This document shows positions 10,351-20,534 of a DNA stretch of 64,000 bases, in pieces. Position 1 is the stretch's first letter, and each line of letters begins with the position of its first letter. The notes under the pieces are model-generated. The model was not told where the DNA came from. It worked only from the letters and a program-made list of their open reading frames with translations, and made no database searches. The DNA is from Prorocentrum cordatum. Its lineage: Eukaryota; Sar; Dinophyceae; Prorocentrales; Prorocentraceae. The position numbers and the translations under genes were made by a program. The stretch covers positions 157,367 to 221,366 of the forward strand of contig CAUYUJ010017886.1 in NCBI GenBank assembly GCA_963575745.1, given 5' to 3'.

Positions 10351-10534
10351 TTATGCCGTTTGCTCTTCTTCGACTGCGGGGGCCCGTTCCGAACCGTGGC
10401 TGGCCGTTGGGGCCGCTCCTCCGCGCCGGGGCCGCTGCCGGCCGCCCCCGCGGCGGCCCCCTGCGTGGCGAGGCGCGCCGCCTCGGCCGCGCCCGCCCAC
10501 TCGTCGCCCGAGTCCGAGGCCGCGCCGGCGGCCT
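10351..10534 (-). CDS. Exon-like Ala/Glu-rich block
   Basis: Minus strand reads REAAGAASDSGDEWAGAAEA then a second helix and a basic tail QSKKSKRHKHS. It starts after CTCAACGAG, the end of family D element 10539, and ends at family B element 10194, so it is framed by two repeat elements as an exon between introners would be. The tail resembles a nuclear localisation signal. No family recognised. Confidence 0.45.
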
Positions 10535-10680
10535 CTCGTTGAGCAGGGACCGACCGTCCCGCCATTCCTAGTCCTACCACGAAATTTTCTTCGACCCCCC
10601 AAATGTTCGAAGAACAACACATGTTCTCAGAACATGTTCCCAATGTGTTGAATCAAGACATGCCAGCCAGAAATGTTCTA
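10535..10680 (-). mobile_element. Family D element, copy 1
   Basis: Its minus-strand 3' end, GGACGGTCGGTCCCTGCTCAA plus an AG, is shared almost exactly with 18608-18740, and both copies abut an exon-like block at that end. The other half is AT-rich with repeated GAACATGTTC-type palindromes. An introner role is inferred. Confidence 0.55.
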
Positions 10681-10849
10681 AGTACATCTCGTGCAAACCT
10701 CAAAAGGTTCTTAGAACATTGTTTGGTAGGCCTATAAGCACGCCAGGACGCTTCGTCACTGCTTGATCTCGGGGGGTCTGCGCAGAGGAAGTCGTTCAAA
10801 CATGCGACGATCCATGTTTTCCTGCAATGCGCGGTCCTTTCCCCGGGGG

Positions 10850-10985
10850 CCTTTTGGACGGTCAATCCAGAATCGCTTTTTTGACGGTCCTGGGGCCCAG
10901 CGAGGGCCCCCAGAGGCCGAACATAGCCAAAAGCCCACCGTCGTGATCTTTTCACGACGCGCGATCGTGTCTGGGGTGGCCGCCG
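10850..10985. repeat. Dispersed family I, copy 2
   Basis: Shares TCCAGAAT..TTTTTT..GTCCTGGGGCCC, GAGGGCCCCCAGAGGCCGAAC and CGTCGTG..TTTTTTCA-like sequence in order with 41180-41300. Function unknown. Confidence 0.65.
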
Positions 10986-11149
10986 TCTAGACAAGCGCGT
11001 TCCACCACTCGCAAAGTATCTGCTGGCACATGACCTGGATCCACCGCGGGGGATTTGCGATACCTGACGTCGAGGCAGACATGTGCTTTTTCGGACATCC
11101 CTTTGTAAGTAGTGGAGCTAGGGCAAGAAACAAGCATAAACATGAACTG

Positions 11150-11262
11150 TTGGCCGTCCGCGCCAAGGGCGGCGCCAGGGGCGGCGCCAGAGGGCACTGC
11201 TGGGGGGGGGGGCAGAGCGCGAATCCAAGAAACCCGCGCGGAGCGCAAAAAGTTGCTGTTTA
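11150..11262. repeat. Family H hairpin element, copy 2
   Basis: Contains GGCGGCGCC repeats and GCGAATCCAAGAAACCCGCG. It matches the right half of 22120-22258 (GATCCAAGAAATCCAACAG). Confidence 0.5.
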
Positions 11263-11299
11263 TGGCGTTTCTCGGTGACCCGGCGACGCACCAACGGGG

Positions 11300-11552
11300 C
11301 AGCGCCAGAGGAGGGAGGAGGGGGGGGCGGGGGAAAGAGGGGGGAGGAATGAATGAGGGGGAAGTGGAGCAGGAAGGAGGAGGTGGCGGAGGAGGAGGAG
11401 GAGGGGGAGGAGGAGGAGGAGGACAAGGAGGAGGAGGAGGAGGAGGAGGAGGAGGAGGAGGAGGAGAAGAAGGGGGGAGGGGAGGAGGAGGAGGAGGAGG
11501 AGGAGGAGGAGGAGGGCAGGAGGAGGAGGAGGAGGAGGAGGGGGAGGAGGAC
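11300..11552. repeat. (GGA)n tract
   Basis: Long degenerate GGA/GGAGGGG purine tract. Frames through it are homopolymer artefacts. Confidence 0.9.
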
Positions 11553-11650
11553 TGGCTCCTCCGCCGCCCCGCTGCTCGCCACGGCCACCAGCTTGGCCAC
11601 GTAGATGCCGGCGACGGCCTCGGCCAGGGCGGCCTCGTGCGACCCGTGGC
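11553..11650 (-). CDS. Exon-like helix block
   Basis: Minus strand reads ATGSHEAALAEAVAGIYVAK- like helix followed by LVAVASSGAAEEPV. A plausible acceptor, CGGCGAG|GCC, lies at its start. It runs into the (GGA)n tract at its end. The pattern YVAKLV.. resembles AYLRLLRA in other blocks, hinting at repeated helical exons. Confidence 0.4.
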
Positions 11651-11704
11651 CTCGCCGATAGGCCGGGGGGGCGCACGGCCCCCCTGGTTGCGCACGCTGC
11701 TGCA

Positions 11705-11825
11705 TCCTCCTCCTCCTCCTCCTCCGCCTCCTCCTCCTCCTTCCTCCTCACCTCCTCCTCCTCCCTCCCTCCTCCTCCCCCTTCCCCTCCTCCTTCTCCT
11801 CCTCCTCCTCCTCGACTCCTCCTCC
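11705..11825. repeat. (TCC)n tract
   Basis: Pyrimidine-rich TCC tract on the plus strand, the opposite polarity to the GGA tract 150 bp to its left, so the exon-like block between sits in a potential large stem. Confidence 0.9.
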
Positions 11826-12074
11826 CGGAAGGAGCGAGGAGCTCAGGCAAGTTCGTGTCGTGCCGACTTCGGCGGTGGTTCCTGACACCGCGGGGATCGT
11901 TCAACCTTGAATGATCGGCCGCTCTCCCAACGTCCGATTGTTCAACATCGACCGATTCTGGGCCGCCACTGGTATTCGATGTTGAACGCCGGCGGCGGGG
12001 TCGCCGCCAGCCGACACGACGCGAACCTACCGTACACGTATGAGCGACGATCGAAGACTGATCTTACGCGAGAT

Positions 12075-12160
12075 AAAGTGGCGACCTTACGCGGGCCGCC
12101 CGCGCGGCAGGCCACATTCGAAGCGAGGGCGAATACGCGCGGCCTAACGCGGCCAGCTTG
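12075..12160. repeat. Dispersed family R, copy 1
   Basis: GCGACCTTACGCGGGCCGCC and CGCGGCAGGCCACA, then GCGAGGGCGAATACGCG, match 19010-19112. The upstream part (11890-12000) has inverted GTTCAACATCGA / TCGATGTTGAAC. Confidence 0.6.
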
Positions 12161-12404
12161 AGCGCCAATGTCAGCGCAATTGGATCCGTCTTTTGCGTCG
12201 CCCATATCTTACCTATACAACTACCCCCCGGGTGGTGAGGAAGTTATGGGGGGGGGGACGGAACCACCACCGCTCTCACTATCGATCTCACTCTATCGAT
12301 CTCAGTCTCCCGTTCACGTCGAATCCATCTCTCAAAGTCCCATTATGGATCTCACTGGGAACCATCTGGACACGATCGGGCCACAGTCATAACCATCGGA
12401 GACA
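12161..12404. other. No recognised gene
   Basis: Contains two TATCGATCTCA-type repeats near 12285-12310 and a G run at 12248-12257. Nothing coding supported. Confidence 0.4.
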
Positions 12405-12640
12405 CACCATCGAAGGCACCATCGAAAAACCACCAGGGCAACAAAGGGGCACCAATCGGGACACCGACGCGGCACCGACAGGAGACCAACGGGACACCAA
12501 AGGGACACCGACAAGACACCCACGGGACACCGACGGTACACCGACGGAACGCCGGCTGGACACCCCCGGCCATCGCCGCGGCCACCAACAGGACACCACG
12601 GCAGGACACCACGGCGGGACACCCCTGGCCATGCCGGCCC
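12405..12640. repeat. Minisatellite with unit near GGGACACCGAC
   Basis: About fifteen degenerate 12-15-bp units built on GACACC. The open frames through it are repetitive. The segment 12641-13054 shows no recognised feature. Confidence 0.75.
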
Positions 12641-13054
12641 ATCGGAGGAGCGAGCGGTCTTTTATCTTGTCCCGCCGTAGCCAAAGCAAGGTCATTACTC
12701 TCGCCCGCCCGCGCAACTTCGCCTTGACCACACGCATTCACGAATCCGAGACCGAAACCGACTTCCCGGTAGGGGGCTCTCCGTTCCAATTCGATCTCAC
12801 TCCCCAACCTCCGATGGCGAATATAGTTACCCGAGCGTCATGGCCAGAGAGCGCCCGCCACGGAGCTTGTGCTTACACGATGTCCGAGCGTGCGCGTTGC
12901 CATCGCGCGGCGGCCGACGCACATAAACTAGAAGTGTGTTTGGGTGGTGCCGACGAGATGCGTGGCGGGGGTGAGGGGAAGATGCTTGGAGCAGCGCGGA
13001 GGGTGGCACAGGGAAGTTAGAAGTGGAAGCTCGAACGGGGTTATCTGTCTGGAC

Positions 13055-13205
13055 TTTTCACCTGGCCGATGAGTGGGCTGCATTGCCCTAAGTGGTCGGG
13101 GGAGTGGAGAACTTCGCAAAGAGGTGGAGCCCACTTCGCCTGCATCTTAACCCCCACTGAGGTCCACCTCCCGCTCCCAAATAGGCGGGGGTGAGGGTGA
13201 ACGAT
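13055..13205. repeat. Dispersed family K, copy 1
   Basis: GAGTGGGCTGCATTGCC, a GTGGAGCCCACTTCGCCT core with inverted flanks and CACTGAGGTCCACC are shared in order with 15640-15785. Confidence 0.6.
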
Positions 13206-13221
13206 TTCAGGTTTCCGACGG

Positions 13222-13475
13222 CATGTTTTTCCCAACCATCCTGCGGTGTTGGGTCCTCGTTTTGAAGAGACGGTGCGGCGCGTCTCCTCCTTCCTCCTTC
13301 CTCCTTCCTCCTCCTCCTCCTCCCCTCCTCCTCCTCCTCCTCCTCCTCCTCCTCTCCTCCTCCTCCTCTCCTCCTCCCTCCCTCCCTCCCTCCCTCCATC
13401 CCTCCCTCCCTCCCTCCCTCCCTCCCTCCCTCCCTCCCTCCCTCCCTCCCTCCCTCCCTCCTCCCTCCTCCCCCT
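13222..13475. repeat. Family S segment followed by (TCC)n and (TCCC)n tracts
   Basis: CCCAACCATCCTGCGGTGTTGGGTCCTCGTTTTGAA-type sequence with a CCCAAC..GTTGGG stem, then about 165 bp of TCC and CCCT repeats. The same arrangement recurs at 14600 and 22922. Each time a tandem array follows. Confidence 0.75.
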
Positions 13476-14204
13476 CCTTGCCTCTGCCCTCCGCATGTCT
13501 CTGTTTCGGCACACCCCTCACACGTTTCGCGGCCCCACAGGACGCTCCGCAGAAGGCCCCAGTGGCAAGATTCGCATGGCGACCCCGCGCCCATTCTGGC
13601 GCACCACTCACATGGTTCGTGGCCCCATAGGGAGCTCCACCGAAGGCCCCAGTGGCAAGGTTCGCATGGCACCACCGCCCCATTCTGGCACACCTCAAAC
13701 GGCTCGTGGCCTCATAGGGAGCTTCGCCGAAGGCCCCAATGGCAAGGTTCGCATGGCACCACCGCCTCATTCTGGCGCACCCCTCACACCGTTCGTGGCC
13801 CCATAGGGAGCTCCACCGAAGGCCAGAGTGGCAGGGTTCGCATGGCACAACCGCGCCCATCCTCACACGGTTCGTGGCCTCATAGGGAGCTCCACCGAAG
13901 GCCCCAGTGGCAGGGTTCGCATGGCCGCCCCGCGCTATTTTGGCGCACCCCTCACAAGGTTCGCGGCCCAATAGGAAGCTCCGCCGAAGGCCCCAGTGGC
14001 AGGGTTCGCATGGCGGCCCCGCCCCATTCTGGCTCACCCCTCACCCGGTTCGTGGCCCATTAGGGAGCTCCACCGAATGCCCCAGTGGCAGGATTCGCAT
14101 GGCACAACCGCCCCTAGGGAGCTCCACCGAAGGCCTCAGTGGCAAGGTTCGCATGGCACCACCGCCCCATTCTGGCGCACCCTTCACACGGTTCGTGGGC
14201 ACGA

Positions 14205-14395
14205 GAACGGGGCGGTGGTGCCATGCGAACCCTGCCACTGGGGCCTTCGGTGGAGCTCCCCCTTGTGGGGCCACGAACAGTGTGAGGGGTGCGCCAAAAC
14301 GGCGCGGGGCCGCCATGCCAAGCCTGCCACTGGGGCCTTCGGTGGAGCTCCCTGTGGGGCCACGAACCTTGTGCGCCAGCCCCCCCGCACGGTTC
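14205..14395. repeat. Inverted block inside the 90-bp array
   Basis: Two units here run in the opposite direction: GCCATGCGAACC, CACTGGGGCCTTCGGTGGAG and GGGGCCACGAAC are reverse complements of the surrounding units. It marks an inversion within the array. Confidence 0.85.
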
Positions 14396-14599
14396 GTGGC
14401 CCCGTTCCACCGAAGGCCCCGGTGGCAGGGTTCGCATGGCACCGCCGCTTCGATTTCGGCGCACCCCTCACAAGGTTCGTGGCCCCACAGGAAGTTCCAC
14501 CGAAGGCCCCAGTGGGATGGTTCGTGCCGCGCTCCGTGTCACGGGAGTTCAGAGTCTGGAAAGTCTTCACTATCGCAAATTTTCGGAGCGTCGTTGTCA

Positions 14600-14735
14600 G
14601 CTGCTTTTGTTCCCAACCATCCTGTGGTGTTGGGTCATCGTTTTGAAAAGACAATGCCCGCGTCCTCCTTCCTTCCTTCCCCTCCCGCTGCCTCCCCTCC
14701 CCCTCCTCCTTCCTCCCTTGCGTTTAATCCACCCA
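14600..14735. repeat. Family S segment with pyrimidine tract, copy 2
   Basis: CCCAACCATCCTGTGGTGTTGGGTC and TCGTTTTGAAAAGAC followed by TCCT/CCCT sequence, matching 13222. The 90-bp array resumes right after it. Confidence 0.75.
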
Positions 14736-15318
14736 GTACAACGTTTCGTGGCCCCATAGGGAGCTCCACCGAAAGCCTCAGTGGCCTGGTTCGCATGCCG
14801 GCCCCGCCTCATTGTGGCGCACTCCTCAAACGGTTCGTGGCCCCGTAGGGAGCTCCACCGAAGGCTTCAGTGGCAGGGTTCGCATGGCCGCCCCGCCGCA
14901 TTTTGACGCACCCCGCACACGGTTCGTGGCCCCATAGGGAGCTCCACCGAAGGCCCCAGTGGCAGGGTTCGCATGGCGGCCCCGCGCCATTTTGGCGCAC
15001 CCCTCACACGGTTCGTGGCCCCACAGGGAGCTCCACCGAAAGCCCCAGTGGCAGGGTTCGCATGGCGGCCCAGCCCCACTGTTGCGCATCCCTCGCACGT
15101 TTCGTGGCCCGTTGCCACATAGGGAGCTCTACCGAAGGCCCCAGTGGCAAGGTTCGCATGGCCGCCCCGCGCCATTTTGGCGCACCCCGCACACGGTTCG
15201 TGGCCCCATAGGGAGCTCTACCGAAGGCCCCAGTGGCAGGGTTCGCATGGCCGCCCCGCGCCATTTTGGCGCACCCCGGGACCATCAAACACGGATCCCA
15301 GGCAACGAGGCGACAACC

Positions 15319-15459
15319 AGGGCTGGACGTAAACGCTGTTTTTCGTTTTAGGTTCGTCTTGTTTTTGGTGTTGCTCTCCCTGTCTTCCTGTACCCCCCTG
15401 CCCAAAAGAAACACAACACACAGTCGCAGTCCAGCAACACAGCGTTTAGGTCCAGCCCT
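15319..15459. mobile_element. Family Q palindromic element, copy 1
   Basis: Terminal inverted repeats of about 22 bp: AGGGCTGGACGTAAACGCTG at the left and AGCGTTTAGGTCCAGCCCT at the right. The core is TTTTTCGTTTTAGGTTCG-like and lacks coding sequence. The second copy is at 19521-19662. Confidence 0.8.
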
Positions 15460-15639
15460 GGCGAAAACTACCCCTTGGGAAAGGGTCGGGACCTCGTGGC
15501 CCGCGGTTTGAAAGATCATGCCGCCGGCGATCCAGGAGGCCCATCGGATAAGCAAGATGGCCAGCATATTTCTACAGGCACAGCGGGGGGGGGGCGACAG
15601 GTAAGTTGGGCGTGGACGCGGACATGGGTCACATCTGGC

Positions 15640-15785
15640 CTGACCTGGCTTCTGAGTGGGCGGCAATGCCTCTTAGACGGCTTGGGGGGGGGGGGAAAGC
15701 TCCGCTTAATGGGCGGAGCCCGCTTTCGCTTGGATCTTTACCCCGCGCTGAGATCCCCCCCAAGTAGGGGATTGGGGCTCAGAGG
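15640..15785. repeat. Dispersed family K, copy 2
   Basis: Matches 13055-13205 through GAGTGGGCGGCAATGCC, GGGCGGAGCCCGCTTTCGCT and GCTGAGATCCCCC. Confidence 0.6.
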
Positions 15786-15802
15786 GGGGCAACATAGAGC
15801 TC

Positions 15803-15925
15803 GAATCGGCGATGCGTAGCCATAGATCCGCGAAGGGCCTCCGCGAAGCCGCGCATTCCTGGGCAGGATGGGCTATCGGGCCCCAGTCGGCGATGAGTGG
15901 GCGATTGGAGGTTGATGTGCTTCCC
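15803..15925. repeat. Dispersed family J, copy 1
   Basis: AATCGGCGATG..GGCGATGAGTGGGCGATTGG layout with TCGGCGA inverted and direct copies. It matches 17582-17725 and 33488-33622. Confidence 0.6.
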
Positions 15926-16087
15926 CCATGAGCCTATCCCCCCCCCAAACGGCGTTGCCCCTGAGGAGGCTCCTCGGCCAAGAGGGGAGGTCAAGGGCTG
16001 CTGCCTGCGCTGGCGTAGGAGGGGGCGGCTTGGGACGGGAGGGCTCTGCTGCAATGCCCGTGGCCTGCGCTGAGTCGGCTCTGGCCC

Positions 16088-16440
<353 letters not shown>

Positions 16441-16689
16441 TCTTTCCGAAGTGAATGTCAACGAGGCGGAGTAGAGGGAGCAAAAAGAGGAACGAACGCC
16501 ACTGGCAAACATCTCCCATGCTGAACTCCCATTCGCTCCCCCCGCCCAAATTTGAATCGGTCAACCTTCCGCCGAGCGCGAAGTCAGAGGCGGCGTCGCC
16601 TCCGAGGGAACAACAACCTGCCTCTACGGCAACTGCCTGGACCTCTCCCTGGGTGCAGTCTGACCACAACCTCGAGGACAATCAGGCCG

Positions 16690-17029
16690 TGGCGACGAGA
16701 GCAGGACCAGCAGCGGCACAGGCATCTTCTCCTCCTCGGAGCCTCGGCAACTTCGCTCTCTTCGGCGTGCCAGGCCTCCGGGTAGGCCACCAGGGTGCCG
16801 AAAAACGCCAGCCTGATGTCCACGTCGGGGCAGCCGGCCATGGCCTCCAGGGCCCGCCTGGCAGCCCTGGCCTCCCCGGCCAGCCACCGCTCCTCCACGA
16901 GCCGCGCGGGCTCTGCCGTGCTGGCCCGCTCTCCGATCCCCGGCACCTCTGCGAGCGCGGGCTCCTCTGGGCTCTCGGCCTCCTCCTCCTCCTCTGCTTC
17001 TTCTTCCTCCTCCTCCTCCTCGCCCTCCT
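16690..17029 (-). CDS. Exon-like block, acidic start and helical body
   Basis: A good acceptor, TTCCCTCTCAG, lies just before it on the minus strand. The frame gives an acidic stretch, then LVEERWLAGEARAARRALEA and DVDIRLAFFGTLVAYPEAW, the most protein-like of all the minus-strand blocks. It could be a HEAT/ARM-like helical pair, but this is not certain. The 3' boundary is unclear; it may end near a Cys-rich CLCRCWSC stretch. Confidence 0.5.
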
Positions 17030-17274
17030 CTGAGAGGGAACACACGACTGCAGGAGCATACACTTTCGGAGGTCCGCCTTCCTCTGAGACTGTGCAGGCA
17101 GACCGCCTGAATACACACACGCTTGCGGCGCTGTGCCCCCTCCCTGCTGCGCGGGGCGCGCGGGGGGCGGCGCTGGAGCCGCCGCCAGGGGGACCCCCGC
17201 GCAGACCCGAGAAACCGGCGCGGAGCTCCGAGAGTCTGTGAGTGCCGCCTCCTCCTCGAGTGTGGAGTCCCGAA

Positions 17275-17484
17275 GCGTTGCGGTGACCGACCGTGCGGTG
17301 ACCTCGACATCCCCCAAGGCCTCACCGCACGGTCCGTCAACGCACGGCTTTGGGAGCTCGGAGGCTTCTGTCGCCCGAGACATTCTCGGCGAGGGACTCG
17401 AGTCCCCAAAACCGTGCAGTGACCCCGAATCCCCACTGACTCACCGCACGGTGTAGTCACCACACCGCTTGGGGGCCCCCGATC
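17275..17484. repeat. Dispersed family F, copy 2
   Basis: CGTGCGGTGACCTCGACATC and GTCGCCCGAGACATTC, ending GCTTGGGGGCCCCCGA as in the copy at 3333. Multiple ACCGCACGGT palindromes. Confidence 0.7.
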
Positions 17485-17581
17485 GAGCCTCTGCGAGAAT
17501 GCGCTCCCGGTGCCTCCCGGCCCTCCTCCCCGCACGCGGGGCTGCAGCGCGGGAGGGACACGCCGAGCTGAGACAGAGGAC

Positions 17582-17725
17582 TGCGTCGCCGATAGAGAGC
17601 GGCGATGGGCGCCCGTGAATCGGCGATGGGCCTCCGACAGGTCACACCGCGCGTTCCTGTGCGGGGCGAGGGGAGCCCCGGCCCCAGCGGGCGACGAGTG
17701 GGCGCTCGGGGGCCGACGCGTCCTC
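17582..17725. repeat. Dispersed family J, copy 2
   Basis: TCGCCGATAGAG, GAATCGGCGATGGGCCTCCG and GACGAGTGGGCGCTCGGG, aligned with 15803-15925. Confidence 0.6.
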
Positions 17726-17919
17726 CCCCCCCCCTTCCCGAGCCAGACCCCCCTGACGCTTGCCCTTCGGGGATCGACTGGCCCAGGGCGATGCAGACCC
17801 GGGTCCGTCCGGCTTTGCAGCATCCTGCGGCGTCCTGCGGGGTCCTGCAGGATGCTGCGTGCTGGCCCGGGCCGCTGCAGCCCTGCTCTGGCTGACCCCC
17901 GTCTGCTTTGCAGTCTAGG

Positions 17920-18069
17920 CTGATCGTGAGGATGTGCGGTAAGGATGCAAGCCCCTCGTGGGCCCATGTCGAGGCTCTTCGGGCGGGGCTGGCTATCGAA
18001 AGGGGTCAAACGGACGGACTGGGAAAGCAAGGATGCAAGGGTGCCCTTGGGGAGGCTACCCGTCCTCAC
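17920..18069 (-). mobile_element. Family E element (introner-like), copy 1
   Basis: On the minus strand it begins GTGAGGACGGGTAGCC and ends CACGATCAG. The ends are inverted (GGTAAGGATG on the left, CCGTCCTCACC on the right) and the internal GCAAGGATGCAAGGGTGCCC is shared with 18852 and 21960. Confidence 0.65.
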
Positions 18070-18157
18070 CGTCGGTTTCGACTGCAGCCACTGTCTCAAG
18101 GCTCCCGGGACCCGAGCTGGGTGCACGGTTTCCCCCTGGGGCCGTAGGCGACCCGAG

Positions 18158-18385
18158 GAGGAGGAAGAGGGGGAGGGGAAGGGGGAGGGGAGGGAGTGGG
18201 AGGGGGGAGGGGGAGGAGGAGGAGGAGGAGGAGGAGGAGGAGGAGGAGGAGGCGGAGGAGGAGGAGGAGGAGGAGGGGGAGGGGGAGGGGAGGAGGAGGA
18301 GGAGGAGGAAGGAGGAGGAGGAGGAGGAGGGGAGGAGGAGGAGGAGGAGGAGGAGGAGGAGGAGGAGGAGGAGGAGGAGGACGGG
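18158..18385. repeat. (GGA)n tract
   Basis: Over 200 bp of GGA with GGGGA interruptions. Open frames are artefacts. Confidence 0.95.
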
Positions 18386-18390
18386 TCGCC

Positions 18391-18607
18391 GGAGCCCTTC
18401 GGAGAAACCCTCCGCCCCCGGCCTGGCCACGAGGCCCCTTGGCCTCCCGGCCCCCTCCTCCGCCGCCGGCGCGCCGCCCTCGCCCGCGCGCACCAGGCGC
18501 AGGTAGGCCCTCGCCGCAAAGGCCGCGCGGTGGATGGCGGCCCGGGCCTCCTCGGCCAGCCCGCCCTCCGGCGGGGCCCCCTCCGCCGCCTCTGCGGCCA
18601 GCGTCAC
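18391..18607 (-). CDS. Exon-like helix block
   Basis: Starts at CTCAACAG|GTGACG, the end of family D element 18608. It reads VTLAAEAAEGAPPEGGLAEE then ARAAIHRAAFAARAYLRLVR. The AARAYLRL core also occurs in the block at 22548-22692 and, looser, at 31410. The likely donor is near the GGA tract but ambiguous. Function unknown. Confidence 0.5.
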
Positions 18608-18740
18608 CTGTTGAGCAGGGACCGACCGTCCCGCCATTCCTGTAGTCCTACACGAAATGCTCCTCGAACCCCAAAATTCCCAAAGAGCACAAACAGTTGT
18701 CTTAGAACATAAGCCCGATGTGATAAAACAAGACAGACTC
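18608..18740 (-). mobile_element. Family D element, copy 2
   Basis: Shares about 48 bp with 10535-10588 at the exon-proximal end. The distal part contains a direct repeat around ACAGACTCCGCC. Ends with AG at the exon junction on the minus strand. Confidence 0.55.
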
Positions 18741-18851
18741 CGCCAGACACAACACGACAGACTCCGCCTCTTGCCGTCGCTCGGACGTCCATTGTCACCT
18801 GAGCGAAGACAAGAGAGGAGCCTTCCGCGAGACGGCATACAGGCAACCCCC

Positions 18852-18992
18852 AGGATAAGGGTGCGCGGCAACGATGCAGGGGCCCTGGAGGGCCACGTCA
18901 ACGCTTTTCGAACGAGGCTGGCCAGCGAAAGCGGCCGAGGACGGACCGAGGAGGCAAGGATGCAAGGGTACCCTTGGGAAGGTCCCATCAAC
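18852..18992 (-). mobile_element. Family E element, copy 2
   Basis: Contains GGCAAGGATGCAAGGGTACC and CCTTGGGAAGG like the other E copies. Its ends are more diverged, though the minus-strand 5' end still starts GT. Confidence 0.5.
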
Positions 18993-19009
18993 ATGCGGGC
19001 TGACTGTAG

Positions 19010-19112
19010 CGACCTTACGCCGCGGCTCCCGCGGGCCGCCAGCGCGGCACGCCACACTGGAGACGAGGGGCGCTTACGCGTCACCTCGTGCGGAAAGCTG
19101 GCGCGCCGGCGT
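19010..19112. repeat. Dispersed family R, copy 2
   Basis: GCGACCTTACGC, GCGGGCCGCC and CGCGGCACGCCACA match 12075-12160. Confidence 0.6.
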
Positions 19113-19148
19113 TGGTGAAGACGACCTCGTTTCTGTGGCGTCGCTCAC

Positions 19149-19180
19149 CTCTTGCGGGGGAACGTCAGGGAGGGGCCGCC
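19149..19180 (-). CDS. 32-nt micro-exon candidate
   Basis: On the minus strand TTTGCAG|GGCGG opens it and CGCAAGAG|GTGAGC closes it, both strong splice-site matches. The 32 nt encode GGPSLTFPRKR in one frame. It follows directly on the intron formed by family C copy 4. Confidence 0.4.
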
Positions 19181-19360
19181 CTGCAAACGATAGGATCCGG
19201 TCGGGCATGTCCTCCCGCGGGCTGGCTTTGTGAGAAGAAGGGAAGGACACTCAGAACATACTCCCAAACAGCCCCCCAAAGTGGTAGAAAAATAGTTCCC
19301 AGACTATTTTTTTAACTATTTCTGCATAGTTCTCCTGTAGAGGGGCATGCCCGACTTGAC
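19181..19360 (-). mobile_element. Family C palindromic element as a complete intron, copy 4
   Basis: On the minus strand it starts GTCAAGTCGGGCATGCCCC and, after the right TIR, ends TATCGTTTGCAG, giving a 180-nt GT..AG intron. Both neighbouring blocks read as exons (19149-19180 and 19361-19507). The A/T-rich core has inverted AACTATT / AATAGTT segments. Confidence 0.75.
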
Positions 19361-19507
19361 GCGAGGATCCGCTTCGAGAGGGACCCTCCGTTCGGGACGA
19401 CCTGGGCCGGCCCAGACCGCTCTCGCCAAGGCGCGCAGTCGCTGGAGCGCATCCCGAGAGGCCGGAACACCGACGAGGACCGACGAACACGCCAGAGCAC
19501 CTGGAAC
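19361..19507 (-). CDS. 147-nt exon framed by two introner-like elements
   Basis: The acceptor TTTTCCAG|G comes from the family Q side and the donor GT is formed at the family C end. The 49 codons include VPGALACSSVLVGVPASRDA and LQRLRALARAVW, a plausible helix. Length is an exact multiple of three. No family recognised. Confidence 0.5.
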
Positions 19508-19520
19508 CTGGAAAACCCCG

Positions 19521-19662
19521 GGGCTGGACCTCAAGGGTGTTTTTCGTTTTCGTTTTGTCTCCGTTTTCCATCGCTTTTGTCTCGAATCCGCCTTTACTTC
19601 AAAACGAAGTGGAAACGAAAACGGCCCACGGAATCGCCAAAAACACCGTTGAGGTCCGGCCC
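19521..19662 (-). mobile_element. Family Q palindromic element, copy 2
   Basis: TIRs GGGCTGGACCTCAAGGGTGT and ACACCGTTGAGGTCCGGCCC with TTTTTCG..CGAAAA sub-termini. The minus strand has GTGTTTTTGG near its 5' end and TTTTCCAG just past the 3' end, so an intron of about 150 nt is possible. Confidence 0.75.
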
Positions 19663-19679
19663 TGCTGGAACCCGTCGTG

Positions 19680-20300
19680 GCCCCCTGAGGCCATCCCCGC
19701 CCTGGCGTGGCACTGCGCCGCCCAGGACCGGGTCTGGATCAGCGCAGCGGCGCCAGCAGCGCGGGAAGGCGTGAAGAGCGCAGGGGGTGCGAGGAGCAGA
19801 CGAAACGCGCGAGGCGTGTGACAGGTTCGAGCTGCCCCTGGCCTCCACAGCGAGCGCCTCCGCGAGCAGGCGCTCCCCTGTTCGGCGGCTTCGGAGGGTG
19901 TGGTCTGCAGAGGGTGTGGCTTGCAACCCGCGCCTGGGACGCGGGCGAGGACCGCGACAGAGCTCCCCGCCGCGCCCCGACGAGGGCAGCGCGGTACCAC
20001 CCCCCCCCAAGTGGAGGGGGCGAGACACGGGGAGCACGACCCCGAGACTGCGTGCGGAAACGTCGTGCCGACCTTGGCCAGCGTCGTTTCGTGGACCCTC
20101 CTCGCGAATCGGCGACAGACGACATGGACCCCCGAGATCGGCATCGACGAGATCCCGCGACGCCTTGGCCCTATGGCCCCCGTGCTTCTTGCCTCGGCCC
20201 GAGCCCCAGCGGCGCAGACCGCAGGCCACGCCCTGGTCGCAAACCACGCCCCTTGTTGGGGGGAGAAGGATGTAATTATTGATGTTCTTCCAATCGTTTT
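19680..20300. other. GC-rich stretch, weak exon-like signals only
   Basis: The minus strand shows a short helix, ERLLAEALAVEARGSSN, near 19840-19890 and open frames elsewhere, but no convincing splice boundaries. I leave it unassigned. Confidence 0.3.
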
Positions 20301-20534
20301 TTGGTGTTATCCCACCAGCCCTTTGGGCGTGAGTGGTTTAGGGAGTCCGCTCTGTTCTCAACCCCCCTTCTTCCCCTTCGGGGAGGGGTTTACCCCTCCC
20401 CCTACCCCCTCCCCCTGGACCTGGAGGGGGCCTTCCGCGGGTCGTTGGAGGGGTCATTTTCGACTCCTGGGAGGGCTAAAAAACGACACCCCTCACGAGT
20501 ATTCTGGCCCCGACGGGGGGAGGCAGAAAAAACC

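Larger units (their letters stand above)
13490..15290. repeat. Tandem array of about 88-93-bp units
   Basis: Roughly eighteen units carrying GGTTCGCATGGC, CCATTTTGGCGCACCCC, GGTTCGTGGCCCCATAGGG and AGCTCCACCGAAGGCCCCAG. Frames stay open on both strands because the unit length varies, so the predicted proteins are not credible. The array is broken at 14205-14395 (inverted units) and 14515-14735 (family S plus pyrimidine tract). Confidence 0.9.

Noticed and set aside
13207-15098. Long frames through the 90-bp array on both strands
   Set aside because: Open on both strands and following the array inversion; a repeat by-product.
16624-18519. A 631-codon minus-strand frame
   Set aside because: It joins a GGA-tract homopolymer to repeats F and J and to one real-looking block through non-coding DNA. 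Only the block at 16690-17029 was kept.
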